Shown here piece by piece: positions 23,553 through 32,309 of a stretch of 64,000 nt of DNA. Below the pieces are notes generated by a model. It made no database searches and had not been told where the DNA came from. It saw only the letters and a program-made list of their open reading frames with translations. Position numbers and translations under genes: made by a program. Location of the stretch: the NCBI RefSeq assembly GCF_019426345.1, contig NZ_JAHLLW010000009.1:62001-126000 (forward strand). Direction: 5' to 3'. The first letter of the stretch is position 1. The number at the start of each line of letters is the position of its first letter. This stretch comes from Marinomonas lutimaris. GTDB lineage: Bacteria; Pseudomonadota; Gammaproteobacteria; Pseudomonadales; Marinomonadaceae.

Positions 23553-23583
23553 TTTCTATTGAGGTGATTTAACTCAAGATAAT

Positions 23584-23608
23584 AAAAAAGGGCTGCTAGC
23601 CCTTTTTT
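23584..23608. terminator. bidirectional terminator between iolG and the DUF748 gene
   Basis: A perfect 11-bp stem AAAAAAGGGCT/AGCCCTTTTTT with a three-base loop lies between convergent genes. The A and T runs make it work on both strands. Confidence 0.92.
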
Positions 23609-23629
23609 ATTATCTGATGTTAGAGAGGT

Positions 23630-24703
23630 TCAATTATCACTTTTTGGTTTAAGCCCTTCAAACTTGTTATCGAACGCTTCTATAAAGGCGTTTTTCAATG
23701 CTTCTAAAACAGCGTCAAACGCACTCATTTCAGGATCCTTTAGTGAGCCTGTAATCTCGATTATAGTGGCGGCTTTGTTCGTATCGCTGTTGGTAAATAG
23801 GCCCGTTAGTCCGCCGCTTAATCCTTCCCAAGATAATTGTAATATTCCATCACCATCTTCTACGGCATCTTGTTGCCAATCCAGAATGTCGACTTTTTTG
23901 AACAAGGGTTTCACGTAACCGTTTAGTTTTCCATCCGCGGCTTTTAGCTCGCTGACAACTTCGCCTGTACCGGCTCGAAAGTCAAACCCGGCATAGGCTT
24001 GGGCAAAATCATTGAGCAAGGGCAGTGAAACGGATTCTGTTTTTAACGCGATGCTGAAGTCGTTAGAAACAAAGGGATCAAAGTCGGCGTTCATTTCCAA
24101 GGACGCGGAATTCAGCAGTTTTGCGCCTAGATTTAAGTTCGCTACACGCCTGCCATCTTGCCCTGCAATATTAGTGAGATTGGCTACTTCCGCATGAAGT
24201 TCGGTAAGTTGTACGTTAACTGGCGGTTCTGACTCGAAATTACGAAAGGCAACGCTGCCGTTGTATAAGCTGATCTTACTGATGGTAATAGGTATAAGCC
24301 CTTCGACGACGCCTTGCCAGTCGCCACCTTTGCCCGATTGGGCGTTATCCTCTTTTTCACTGTCGACAAAGTTGACCTGTGGTGAATCAAGGGAGATGTC
24401 AGCAAGAATTTCGCCTTTAAATAATGCGCGCCAGCTTAATGCAATATCTATATTGTTGATGCGAACAAATGGCACTTTGTGTGTACCTTTGATCTTTGAA
24501 ATAGATAACGCTTGCAACTGATATGCACCTCGATAAAGATCTATATCGACATTTTCTATGTGTCCTGAATAGTCTCCCATATCGGACAATTTTTGATTCA
24601 CTGTATAAAGTGCCCAATAGGGTAAATACAGTCTCAATATGATGAGAATACTTAAGATCATCACAAGAAAAGTGATGATGTTTTTCAGTCGTTCTGCTTT
24701 CAT
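23630..24703 (-). CDS. DUF748 family (AsmA-like) protein
   Basis: A 357-residue protein with one N-terminal membrane segment (IITFLVMILSILIILRLYLPYWAL) and a long periplasmic region. The order ENVDIDLYRGAYQLQALSI, NNIDIALSWRALFKGEILADISLDSPQVNF matches DUF748/AsmA-like proteins. Relatives of this fold are linked to envelope lipid transport or outer-membrane homeostasis, but no function is set for this group. It is a short version of the family. Monocistronic, sharing a terminator with iolG. Confidence 0.78.
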   Translation of the reverse strand: MKAERLKNIITFLVMILSILIILRLYLPYWALYTVNQKLSDMGDYSGHIENVDIDLYRGAYQLQALSISKIKGTHKVPFVRINNIDIALSWRALFKGEILADISLDSPQVNFVDSEKEDNAQSGKGGDWQGVVEGLIPITISKISLYNGSVAFRNFESEPPVNVQLTELHAEVANLTNIAGQDGRRVANLNLGAKLLNSASLEMNADFDPFVSNDFSIALKTESVSLPLLNDFAQAYAGFDFRAGTGEVVSELKAADGKLNGYVKPLFKKVDILDWQQDAVEDGDGILQLSWEGLSGGLTGLFTNSDTNKAATIIEITGSLKDPEMSAFDAVLEALKNAFIEAFDNKFEGLKPKSDN

Positions 24704-24829
24704 GCTAATTTCTCCTTGTTAGCATTTAGATTAAGGCGCAGAGCGTTTTTTCTCAATGAAAATCAAGGTCTTCCATAATCTATACATGCTGTTGTCAGGT
24801 TATCTACAGTTAGCATGAAAAATACAGGG

Positions 24830-25243
24830 TTATTCAGATGAGGCAATGGCTTGTTCGATAGTGTGTTTAAGCTCATCAGGTAATGGAACCGCTGCTTTTA
24901 GTGTTTTAGAAAAGCAGACATAAGTGACGTCTGCTTCGGCCACAAGGCTTTGGTTTTTTGTGTTAAGAATGGTTTGCTTCATGGTAATGCTGCGATTGCC
25001 AATTTTAGCGTAGCGGGTTTGTACCTCAAGAAGATCTCCGAAACTGGCTTCGCTCCTAAAGTTGATGTTTATATTGACAACGGCCCACGCTAAGCCTTGT
25101 TCAATTAGCTCATTTCCAGCATTAAATTCATCAAAAAAAGCCCAGCGACCTTCTTCTAAAAACTCTAAATAACGAGCGTTATTGACGTGCTGAAAAAGGT
25201 CGATGTGATAACCGCGGACTTTTATTTTTGTTCTGTTGAGCAT
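24830..25243 (-). CDS. acyl-CoA thioesterase, hotdog fold
   Basis: A 137-residue YbgC/4-hydroxybenzoyl-CoA thioesterase-type protein. The signature YHIDLFQHVNNARYLEFLEEGRWAFFDEF contains the conserved Asp/His/Asn and the helix glutamates of the hotdog active site. The C-terminal half carries the expected ADVTYVCFSKTLKA strand. It should hydrolyse short or medium acyl-CoA; the native acyl chain is not readable. It appears monocistronic, followed by DUF748 after 126 bases. Confidence 0.85.
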   Translation of the reverse strand: MLNRTKIKVRGYHIDLFQHVNNARYLEFLEEGRWAFFDEFNAGNELIEQGLAWAVVNININFRSEASFGDLLEVQTRYAKIGNRSITMKQTILNTKNQSLVAEADVTYVCFSKTLKAAVPLPDELKHTIEQAIASSE

Positions 25244-25344
25244 GACTATTCCCTCTTAAAAACTCGAACATAAAAGGTTACGGCTCTTTAAGAGGGAATC
25301 AAATAACAAAATCGCTCGATTTTACTAACAGAGAATTTGAATAG

Positions 25345-26367
25345 TCATAAAGCGCTTGGCCGCACAGAATGTCTCCAAACGGGTGGTGCATGGAAGGTTA
25401 AATGTTGCTTGTTACGCGCTTTGTCAGAGGCGTTTTCCAAGAGTTCTGAAATGGCATCGACCATAGCGCCTAATGGTTGTGAAAAAGTGGTGAGCTGGTA
25501 GCCAAGCCAACTTGCCTGTTCAATATCATCAAATCCGACAATGCAGATGTCTTCTGGAATTCTTAAACCAAACTCATTTTTAGCCACATCTATAAAACCA
25601 CAGGCGATCAAATCAGTAACGCAAAAGACACCGTCAGGTCTCTCGCGTGAGGCTAATAAACGTCTTGCTGCGTCTACGCCAGTTTGGTAACTGGTTGGTC
25701 CTGTTCGCAACAAAATACAAGTTTGCTGAGCGTCTTCGGCGGCTTGAATAAAGAGTTTTTCACGAGTCAGTAAACTGGGGGATTGAATGGTCGACGAGAC
25801 AACGGCAAGGTTTGTGCAGCCGGCTCTTAAAAGCATATGGTGTGCGTTGGCCATGGCGGATTGATAGTCGATACTGATGTGGTCTGTGCCTTCAAATTGG
25901 CCGGCACGGTTCACAAGGATAACTTGTTGGCCACTCTTTACGCAGGTTTCGATTAAGGTGGTTTGTGGTGTCCCGGATAAAACGATCGTTGCCGACGCGC
26001 GATAATTTAACGTTTGTCTTAATGCTGCATCTGCACTGGCTTCGCCGCCAGACGTATTGATCACCATCACAGCCTGGCCAGCTAATTGCAAACGCTGGGT
26101 GAGGGCATCGAGCAAGCTAGCTTGATAGGGTGCATTCAGGTTGGCACCAAGAATACAAACGGGGCGGCTTTTCTCGTTAGATAAGCCACGGGCAAGATGA
26201 TTGACGTGGTAATTCAGTTCTGCAGCAGCCGCCAGTACACGCTCACGAGTGTCTTTGGAAACACTCGCACCTTGGGTAAAGGTGCGAGAAACAGCAGACC
26301 GAGAAACACCAGCGAGTTTGGCTACTTCTGCGGCGCTGGCGATATTTTTCGGTTGCTGGTTTTTCAT
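25345..26367 (-). CDS. LacI family transcriptional regulator
   Basis: A 340-residue repressor. The N-terminal LacI helix-turn-helix reads SAAEVAKLAGVSRSAVSRTFTQGASVSKDTRERVLAAAAELNYHVN, including the hinge helix (LARGLSN). A periplasmic-binding-like effector domain follows. It starts inside the stop codon of the phosphatase gene (ATGA overlap), so it is the last gene of the permease-to-regulator operon and probably controls it. The likely operator is the 20-bp palindrome at 32192-32211. The effector is probably the imported compound or its dephosphorylated product (inference). Confidence 0.9.
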   Translation of the reverse strand: MKNQQPKNIASAAEVAKLAGVSRSAVSRTFTQGASVSKDTRERVLAAAAELNYHVNHLARGLSNEKSRPVCILGANLNAPYQASLLDALTQRLQLAGQAVMVINTSGGEASADAALRQTLNYRASATIVLSGTPQTTLIETCVKSGQQVILVNRAGQFEGTDHISIDYQSAMANAHHMLLRAGCTNLAVVSSTIQSPSLLTREKLFIQAAEDAQQTCILLRTGPTSYQTGVDAARRLLASRERPDGVFCVTDLIACGFIDVAKNEFGLRIPEDICIVGFDDIEQASWLGYQLTTFSQPLGAMVDAISELLENASDKARNKQHLTFHAPPVWRHSVRPSAL

Positions 26368-26999
26368 GCTTTTCTCATATCCTGACCAAAGCCCGCGTCG
26401 CGTAGTAACTTTTCCATGCTGGCGGCACGTTCTGCTAGGTGAATTAAGGCGGGTTTTGGGGTTTCATACCATTCATCTGGGTGAAGCTCTCGTTTTTCCC
26501 GAATATGTGCAATGGCAGAATCCAGTGTCGGGTAACGATCTGGATATTCTAAATGCAAAAATAGGGCAACTATAGTGACTGAGCGGCTGCGTCCACCACG
26601 ACAATTCACCAAAATATTGCCTTTTTCACGAACTTTATAAGAGGCTTTTTCAGGCAGTACTTGATCTAGAGCTGAACGCATTAAGTGATAACCTGCTAAA
26701 ACCATGGACTCTGGGTTTCCTGGGCCATCGATCATGCCAATTTTGTAATATCGAACAGGCGCCCAACCATGTTTTAGTAAGTGTTCTGGTGGGTTAGGTT
26801 CTTGCGAATTTACAAGGTCAATATCTAGGTTTATCGCGCAGTTAAGCACTACTTTTATATTATGTTTTTTAAGAAGCTCTGCGTCTGCCACACTGGTAGA
26901 ACCGCCAATGTAGATATCCACTCCCCAGCCAGGAATATTGCTTTCAATTAGGCTCATTGGTGGGCGAGGATAGCGTTTTTTTACTTTTTCGGTGGTCAT
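26364..26999 (-). CDS. dual-specificity-type protein phosphatase family protein
   Basis: A 211-residue member of the cysteine-based dual-specificity phosphatase superfamily. The P-loop is NCRGGRSRS (Cys-X5-Arg). The usual His before the Cys is replaced by Asn. Upstream is the family's IGGSTSVADAELLKKHNIKVVLNCA core, and YYKIGMIDGPGNP follows where the general-acid loop is expected. No signal peptide. Such domains act on phosphoproteins or small phosphate esters. Between an inositol-monophosphatase-type gene and the LacI gene, a small-molecule role looks more likely. A second in-frame ATG is 15 bases upstream; 26999 is preferred because AAAGAG lies six bases before it. Confidence 0.82.
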   Translation of the reverse strand: MTTEKVKKRYPRPPMSLIESNIPGWGVDIYIGGSTSVADAELLKKHNIKVVLNCAINLDIDLVNSQEPNPPEHLLKHGWAPVRYYKIGMIDGPGNPESMVLAGYHLMRSALDQVLPEKASYKVREKGNILVNCRGGRSRSVTIVALFLHLEYPDRYPTLDSAIAHIREKRELHPDEWYETPKPALIHLAERAASMEKLLRDAGFGQDMRKA

Positions 27000-27031
27000 A
27001 ATTGTCTCTTTCATTGTATGGGGTCAACAGA

Positions 27032-27886
27032 TTAGGCAGTCAGTCCAAACTGATTTTCTTTTCGGTTATGTGTCTTAGTGGACAGAGATATCATGGTGTC
27101 ATTGGAAAACTGTTCCGCGACACCGGGGGCGACGGCTAGAATGGCTCCGCCATGGGCTATCTCTTCGTGGGTCTGAGGGTAAACGCCTGTTCGCCCGCCA
27201 GCTTCACGCACCATGAGTAATCCTGCTAAGCAATCCCATGCATTCATATGTGATTCAGCATAGCCATCAGTTCGACCTTCTGCTACCCAAGCCAATGCCA
27301 ACGCGCCAGAGGCGCCACGTCGAATATTAGTACCGCTTGCCAAAAGAGAAGAAATGATTGCCAAGTAGACTTCTTGGGGAATCCGTGTAGACCATCCTAA
27401 TTCAAAGGAGGAGCTATGGGTATCCGTTATAGTGGAAACACGCAGCGCCTGACCATTTTTGCTGACGTAATGGCCTTTGCGCGCTAAATACATTTCGTTT
27501 GTCGTAGGGTTGTAGATCGCACCAAGTAGTGTTTCGCCGTTATGAACAAAAGCAATGGAAATACAGAAATGATCGATGCCACGGGCGAAGTTAGCGGTGC
27601 CGTCAATCGGGTCAACTACCCAAAGCGAGGGATTCGATGTTGAGCCTCCTGTTTCTTCTCCAAGTAATCCATCTTCAGGAAAAAGGTTATAAATAGCTTG
27701 GCGAATGTGTTCTTCGACCAGAGCATCAGCTTCGGTCAAAAAGTCTTGTTGGCCCTTCAGTGTAAAATCGCCAGGTTGTCTGGCGCGATAGCTTTTTAGT
27801 GCTAATGCTCCTGCGCTTAGAATAATTGAGTGCAGGGCGGTTTCGCGCTTTTCTAGTTCGCTTTTTTTGATGTTGTTGGGTGTCAA
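27032..27886 (-). CDS. inositol monophosphatase family protein
   Basis: A 284-residue metal-dependent phosphatase. Family motifs are clear: LLGEETGG (metal Glu), WVVDPIDGTANFARG (metal Asp-x-Asp-Gly-Thr) and AWDCLAGLLMVREAGG. The group includes myo-inositol-1-phosphatase, histidinol-phosphatase and CysQ, so the substrate is open. It probably starts at TTG behind AAGGA. It lies in the ABC operon just after the binding protein, so its substrate is probably the imported phosphorylated compound (inference). No signal peptide, hence cytoplasmic. Confidence 0.87.
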   Translation of the reverse strand: MTPNNIKKSELEKRETALHSIILSAGALALKSYRARQPGDFTLKGQQDFLTEADALVEEHIRQAIYNLFPEDGLLGEETGGSTSNPSLWVVDPIDGTANFARGIDHFCISIAFVHNGETLLGAIYNPTTNEMYLARKGHYVSKNGQALRVSTITDTHSSSFELGWSTRIPQEVYLAIISSLLASGTNIRRGASGALALAWVAEGRTDGYAESHMNAWDCLAGLLMVREAGGRTGVYPQTHEEIAHGGAILAVAPGVAEQFSNDTMISLSTKTHNRKENQFGLTA

Positions 27887-27981
27887 GGAGGGATCCTTTT
27901 CTATTTGTTATATATAAATCAGTTGGGAAAAATTCGTCCCAACTGATTTCATTCTTAGTAATAGCTAGAGCCTTTTACTGC

Positions 27982-29100
27982 TTAATTTTTGAAGCTTAGG
28001 CTCCATAGGTCTTGCCAGTCTTGACGGCTTTCCCAGTCAGATTTTGCTGTAGAAGCATCGTATCCCATGATTTGGTCGCGGACTTTATCTATACCTGCTG
28101 GCTCGTTATCAGGTAGTTTAACGGTTTGGTTGGTGGACATTTTTCCATCAACACCCTGTGGCGCGATGCCTTCGGCTGTCATCATGTAATGAATAAATAA
28201 TTTCGCGGCGTTAGGGCTTTTCGTTCCAGTGGTAATGAAGCCTAAACCTGGATAGCTCCAACCGCTAAATGGCACCATATCGGCACAAAGACCCAGCTTC
28301 ATACCATTTTCGTTTTGACGAAATTTTGCCGCGCTCACCATGCCGACAAAACTGTCTTTCACATCTGGTGCGCCAACAGCGTTAGCGGCTTCTGTATCAG
28401 AACTAGTGACTAGTGGATGATTTTCTGCGAGGGCTTTTACAAAGGCTGCTGTGGCGCTGTCTTCACTGGTTTTTAATGGTTTTCCAAATTCTGCTTGATA
28501 GGCATCGGCCATGGCTTTGTCGTGGTGTGTGGCGAGCTGGTTAAACCAATCTGTGTAAGATGGTTTGCCAAGAGGGTCCTGCATGGCAACTTTGCCACGC
28601 CATTCTGGTTTAGTAAGTTGCCATACATTTGTTACTGGGCAGGTGTCATAAAGGCCTGTGTTATAAGCCCAAATATTGGGCGCTAAGACCACCGTAAGCG
28701 GGTTTTGGTAGGTCGCTGGAATATTAACGGCAAGGTCCGTAGGAACCCAGCTGGTGACATAGCCTTTTGATAGTAGCTGCTCCATGCCTGCAGGTGCATC
28801 GGCCAGAATGGCAACGTCGGCTTTCACATTGCCAGCTTTCGCTTCACGGCTGACAATCTCAAGTATCTGTGAGGCTTTTGCTTTAATCCCCGTTGCTTGG
28901 ATGCCGTATTTTTTGCTGAAGGATTCCGCCTGTTTAACAATTTTCCCTGTGGAATCATACACAGTTAGCGGTGCTTCTTGTTTTGCGGCTACGATTAATG
29001 CTTGAAGATCAAATGTGTCGGCAGCGAAAGTCGAAGCCGCACCAAAAGTGGTTAGGCTAACAGTCAGTGCAAGAAGGCTTTTTTTCATCGGGAAGTTCAT
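27982..29100 (-). CDS. ABC transporter substrate-binding protein (ferric/AfuA-type family)
   Basis: A 372-residue exported binding protein with signal peptide MNFPMKKSLLALTVSLTTFGAASTFAA. The layout (TVYDSTGKIVKQAESFSKKYGI, ADVAILADAP, the WQLTKPEWRGKVAMQDP hinge and a C-terminal LFIHYMMTAEG) matches family 1/6 proteins that include FbpA, PgtC and AfuA. I see no paired tyrosine ferric ligands (YY near the C-terminal third), which argues against iron. AfuA of this family binds hexose phosphates. Two phosphatase genes downstream suggest a phosphorylated ligand. Start chosen because AAAGGA precedes it. Confidence 0.85.
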   Translation of the reverse strand: MNFPMKKSLLALTVSLTTFGAASTFAADTFDLQALIVAAKQEAPLTVYDSTGKIVKQAESFSKKYGIQATGIKAKASQILEIVSREAKAGNVKADVAILADAPAGMEQLLSKGYVTSWVPTDLAVNIPATYQNPLTVVLAPNIWAYNTGLYDTCPVTNVWQLTKPEWRGKVAMQDPLGKPSYTDWFNQLATHHDKAMADAYQAEFGKPLKTSEDSATAAFVKALAENHPLVTSSDTEAANAVGAPDVKDSFVGMVSAAKFRQNENGMKLGLCADMVPFSGWSYPGLGFITTGTKSPNAAKLFIHYMMTAEGIAPQGVDGKMSTNQTVKLPDNEPAGIDKVRDQIMGYDASTAKSDWESRQDWQDLWSLSFKN

Positions 29101-29123
29101 AACGGTTTCCTTTGTTGATTAGC

Positions 29124-30293
29124 TTATGCTTGTTTAGCGAGTGGTTGATTGGTGTGCTTTTGGTTGATTGACGCCGAGTTGAGCAGTAAATGGTTGTAAT
29201 CGAGATCTGTTTCTGGAAGAACAAGGCGATTGTTTGCTTGATCAAAAAAGTGCAGTGACAACGTTGGCAAATAAGCATTTACTTGCTCTCCTTCTCGCCA
29301 CTTTGGACGAGACTGAGTAGAGTGAAATAATCTGTCATCACCAAAACTCAGTTCAATCACCCAACTGCCCCCAGTAGGCATGATGTTTTCAATGGTCATT
29401 GGCAGCGTATTGGCGTTTGCCGTATCGGTCAGAATGATTTCTTCAGGACGGATCGCGCAGACGTTGGTGAATTCGTTGGTGGCGATTCTGCTTCGAATAT
29501 GATTAGCAAGGCTGACTTGCTCTGCGGCAGAGGCTTTTAAATCAACAATATTTATTTTTGGGTTGCCAATAAATTCAGCCACAAAGCGATTGCATGGTTC
29601 GGCGTAAATTTCATCTGGCGTACCGATTTGTTGCAGCTGCCCTTTGTTCATGACTGCAATGGTGTTGGCCAGCGTCATGGCTTCCCATTGGTCGTGGCTG
29701 ACAAAAATAATGGTGGTGCCAAAGGTTTGATGTAAGCGACGTAGCTCGGCGCGCATTTCTAGTCGCAGAGTCGCATCTAGGTTCGATAAAGGCTCGTCTA
29801 GTAGCAGAATACCAGGATTTACCGCCAGCATACGTGCCAAGGCAACACGTTGTTGCTGACCGCCAGACAATTGAGACGGATAACGATCGGCGTATTCAAG
29901 AATGCGTAACTTGCTCATCACATCCAAACAACGTTCTTTGCGTTCTTGGGCTGGTACTTTTTGTAAACGCAAACCAAAGTCCACATTGCGTTCCACTGTC
30001 ATGTGGGGCCAAAGGGCATAGTTTTGAAATACAAAACCAATACGGCGCTGTTCCGGTGGAATAAAACAGGATTGGTGAACCGAATCGACCACCAAATCAT
30101 CCACGGCAATTTCGCCGCTGGTGGAATGTTCGATACCGGCAATCATGCGTAAAATCGTCGTTTTGCCACAGCCCGATGGGCCGAGCAAACACATGAATTC
30201 GCCGTCTTCCACTGTCAGTGATACTTGGTCAACGGAAGGCTCAGTATTGCCGTCGTAGCATTTCGTTAGATTGGTTAATGAGATTGTAGGCAT
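29124..30293 (-). CDS. ABC transporter ATP-binding protein (FbpC/PotA type)
   Basis: A 389-residue ATPase. Walker A GPSGCGKTT, signature LSGGQQQRVALARM, Walker B ILLLDEPLSNLD and switch VSHDQWEAMTLA are intact. The C-terminal third is a TOBE regulatory domain (AIRPEEIILTD). It energises the fused permease encoded immediately upstream, with a one-base gap between the genes. The binding-protein gene follows after 23 bases. Normal length for the carbohydrate/iron/organophosphate importer group. Confidence 0.93.
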   Translation of the reverse strand: MPTISLTNLTKCYDGNTEPSVDQVSLTVEDGEFMCLLGPSGCGKTTILRMIAGIEHSTSGEIAVDDLVVDSVHQSCFIPPEQRRIGFVFQNYALWPHMTVERNVDFGLRLQKVPAQERKERCLDVMSKLRILEYADRYPSQLSGGQQQRVALARMLAVNPGILLLDEPLSNLDATLRLEMRAELRRLHQTFGTTIIFVSHDQWEAMTLANTIAVMNKGQLQQIGTPDEIYAEPCNRFVAEFIGNPKINIVDLKASAAEQVSLANHIRSRIATNEFTNVCAIRPEEIILTDTANANTLPMTIENIMPTGGSWVIELSFGDDRLFHSTQSRPKWREGEQVNAYLPTLSLHFFDQANNRLVLPETDLDYNHLLLNSASINQKHTNQPLAKQA

Positions 30294-30294
30294 A

Positions 30295-32124
30295 TTAATT
30301 CTCCAGACCTTGAGCCAAACCGGTACCAGAGATCTTTTGGATCAAGACGGTGCCAAGCCAAGCGATAAGTGCAATCATCAAGACCACCGCATTGGCGGCT
30401 TGGTCGTAGTTATAATCGAGTAAACGCAGTGAATAGGTGGTGAGAACATCCGTGGATGGAATCGCCAAAATAATGAATAGGCTGACGCCTTTAATACCGG
30501 AAATGAATGGCAACAGAATCCCCGTTGCCAACGGCCCAGCTTGTATTGGGATAATGATTTTAGTCATGCGGCTAAACCAGTTAGCACCAGCAATGCGTGC
30601 CGCTTCTTCCGGTTCTTTGCCTAACTGCGTCATGGCAGCGATACCAGATCGGCTGGCAAACGGCATTTTGGAAGCCACTAGAGCAATGATCAAAATGGCA
30701 GGCGTGCCGTATAGCGCTGGAATCGGGCCGCGAGCTACGGCGAATAAAGATAAAAACGCCGCCGCAAAGGCAATGCCGGGAACCAAATAAGGTAAGAAGG
30801 TAATCTGACGTAAGAAAGCGCCAACGCCTTTGAATGAGCAACGTAATACTGCATAACCCACTAACAACCCTAAGACGCCAGAGATCATTGAAGACGAGCC
30901 GACAATGACAATAGTGTTCCATGCGGCTTGCCAAAATTCTGGTGTTAGCAAGATGCCATTGCGTAGGGCAACCGTGTCTAAATTACTGCCAATCCAATAG
31001 TCAAAGGTGAAGTTCTCCAGTGTAAAACGGCCGGGCAAAATCATGATGGTGGATAAGAACAAGGTCAGTAATGGCAGAACTACTCCGATCAATACAAAAG
31101 CCCCCGCAAAGCCAGATGCTGGTAAACGCATACGGCCCAGTTTGCGCAGTCTGTCCATATTGCCTTTACCACCAACAGTGACGAAGCGCCGAGCCTCTTT
31201 CATCATGCGCACATCAATCAGTAAGGTAATCACACCGATGATCATAATCACGCCAGCAATGACCGCAGCCACGCCGTTTTGACGGGTGTCTAGCGCTCGA
31301 TACAAACCCGTTGCTAAGGTGTCATAGCGCACAGGTAAACCTAAAATATAAGGCACTGCGAACTCGCCAATACAATCGGCAAATATCAATAAAGCGGCAG
31401 ACATTAAGGCCGGGCGAATTAACGGCAGAACAATAGAAAAAGCGATGGTTCGAGATGGTGCACCAAGCACTCGAGCACTGTCTTCCATTTGTGAATCAAG
31501 GCGACGTAACGCATTGCCGACAATCAAGATGACCAAGGGCGTGTAATGCAAAACCAAGATGAAAACGATGGGGAAATAGCCGTAAGCCACGCTGTTTGAA
31601 GTGGTGATGCCTAAAGACTCTAGCCAGCCAGGTTGTCCGCCAACAGTACGGTTTTTAAAAATCGTCGTCCAAGCGAGAGCGAAGGTCCAAGTAGGTAACA
31701 TAAAAGGCACAATCAGCGCCGTAGCGAACCAAGCTCGCCCCGCCATGTTGGTGCGATTGACCAACCAGGCTAGCACTACGCCAATACTCATAGAAAACAC
31801 CACCGTACTGGCCGCAATGGCTAAGGTGTTATAGAGAGGTTGCCATAAGAGGATTTCAGAAATGCGTGAATACAGCGTTCGTACAATATAGTAAAAGGTG
31901 AAACTGCCTTCGTCTTGATGGGTTCTGGCTTCGTCTCCGGATTGCACGATAAAGGAATCCACGAGAATGGAGAGCACAGGTGCAAGAATCAAATAAGCAA
32001 AGAAAATAGCCAGAACAAGACCAATCAAATTGGCAGGCTCGTGTCGGGCAACAGCAAATGAATGCCTTGCGCGTCGCCAAATATTTGGCTTTTTTTGCTC
32101 TGCTGCGGTGAGCAAGATGGTCAT
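30295..32124 (-). CDS. ABC transporter permease, fused two-domain (FbpB/AfuB-like)
   Basis: A 609-residue membrane protein with about twelve segments and two binding-protein-dependent permease domains. The EAA-type loops read EDSARVLGAPSRTIAFSIVLPLIRPAL and EEAARIAGANWFSRMTKIIIPIQAGPL. Both pore halves are thus in one polypeptide, as in FbpB and AfuB. It is the first gene of the minus-strand operon with ATPase, binding protein, two phosphatases and LacI regulator. The promoter region contains a perfect 20-bp palindrome. Confidence 0.92.
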   Translation of the reverse strand: MTILLTAAEQKKPNIWRRARHSFAVARHEPANLIGLVLAIFFAYLILAPVLSILVDSFIVQSGDEARTHQDEGSFTFYYIVRTLYSRISEILLWQPLYNTLAIAASTVVFSMSIGVVLAWLVNRTNMAGRAWFATALIVPFMLPTWTFALAWTTIFKNRTVGGQPGWLESLGITTSNSVAYGYFPIVFILVLHYTPLVILIVGNALRRLDSQMEDSARVLGAPSRTIAFSIVLPLIRPALMSAALLIFADCIGEFAVPYILGLPVRYDTLATGLYRALDTRQNGVAAVIAGVIMIIGVITLLIDVRMMKEARRFVTVGGKGNMDRLRKLGRMRLPASGFAGAFVLIGVVLPLLTLFLSTIMILPGRFTLENFTFDYWIGSNLDTVALRNGILLTPEFWQAAWNTIVIVGSSSMISGVLGLLVGYAVLRCSFKGVGAFLRQITFLPYLVPGIAFAAAFLSLFAVARGPIPALYGTPAILIIALVASKMPFASRSGIAAMTQLGKEPEEAARIAGANWFSRMTKIIIPIQAGPLATGILLPFISGIKGVSLFIILAIPSTDVLTTYSLRLLDYNYDQAANAVVLMIALIAWLGTVLIQKISGTGLAQGLEN

Positions 32125-32191
32125 AGGTTATTCCTTAGAAAAACATGTAATTTTCTAAACAATAATCTTCCTCTATGACAAACCGATGACA

Positions 32192-32211
32192 TTTTGCACA
32201 TATGTGCAAAA
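32192..32211. promoter_or_regulatory. 20-bp perfect palindrome, probable operator
   Basis: TTTTGCACATATGTGCAAAA is self-complementary over all 20 bases. It lies 68 bases before the permease start and 99 bases before the divergent pentapeptide-repeat gene. The best candidate binder is the LacI-family protein at the end of the operon, although the centre lacks the CG common in LacI sites. Confidence 0.6.
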
Positions 32212-32309
32212 AAGTTTTTGCGAACGGTTTTTTAAGCTAAATAAGCTTATTAGATTGAGCACGCTGACATCTCTTGTTACTTTAGTTTTTCTAGTGACGG
32301 GAGAATGTA

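Noticed and set aside
27982..32124. Ferric iron (FbpABC) uptake system
   Set aside because: The fold and gene order fit, but the binding protein shows no tyrosine pair for iron, no Fur-like site is visible upstream, and two phosphatase genes follow.
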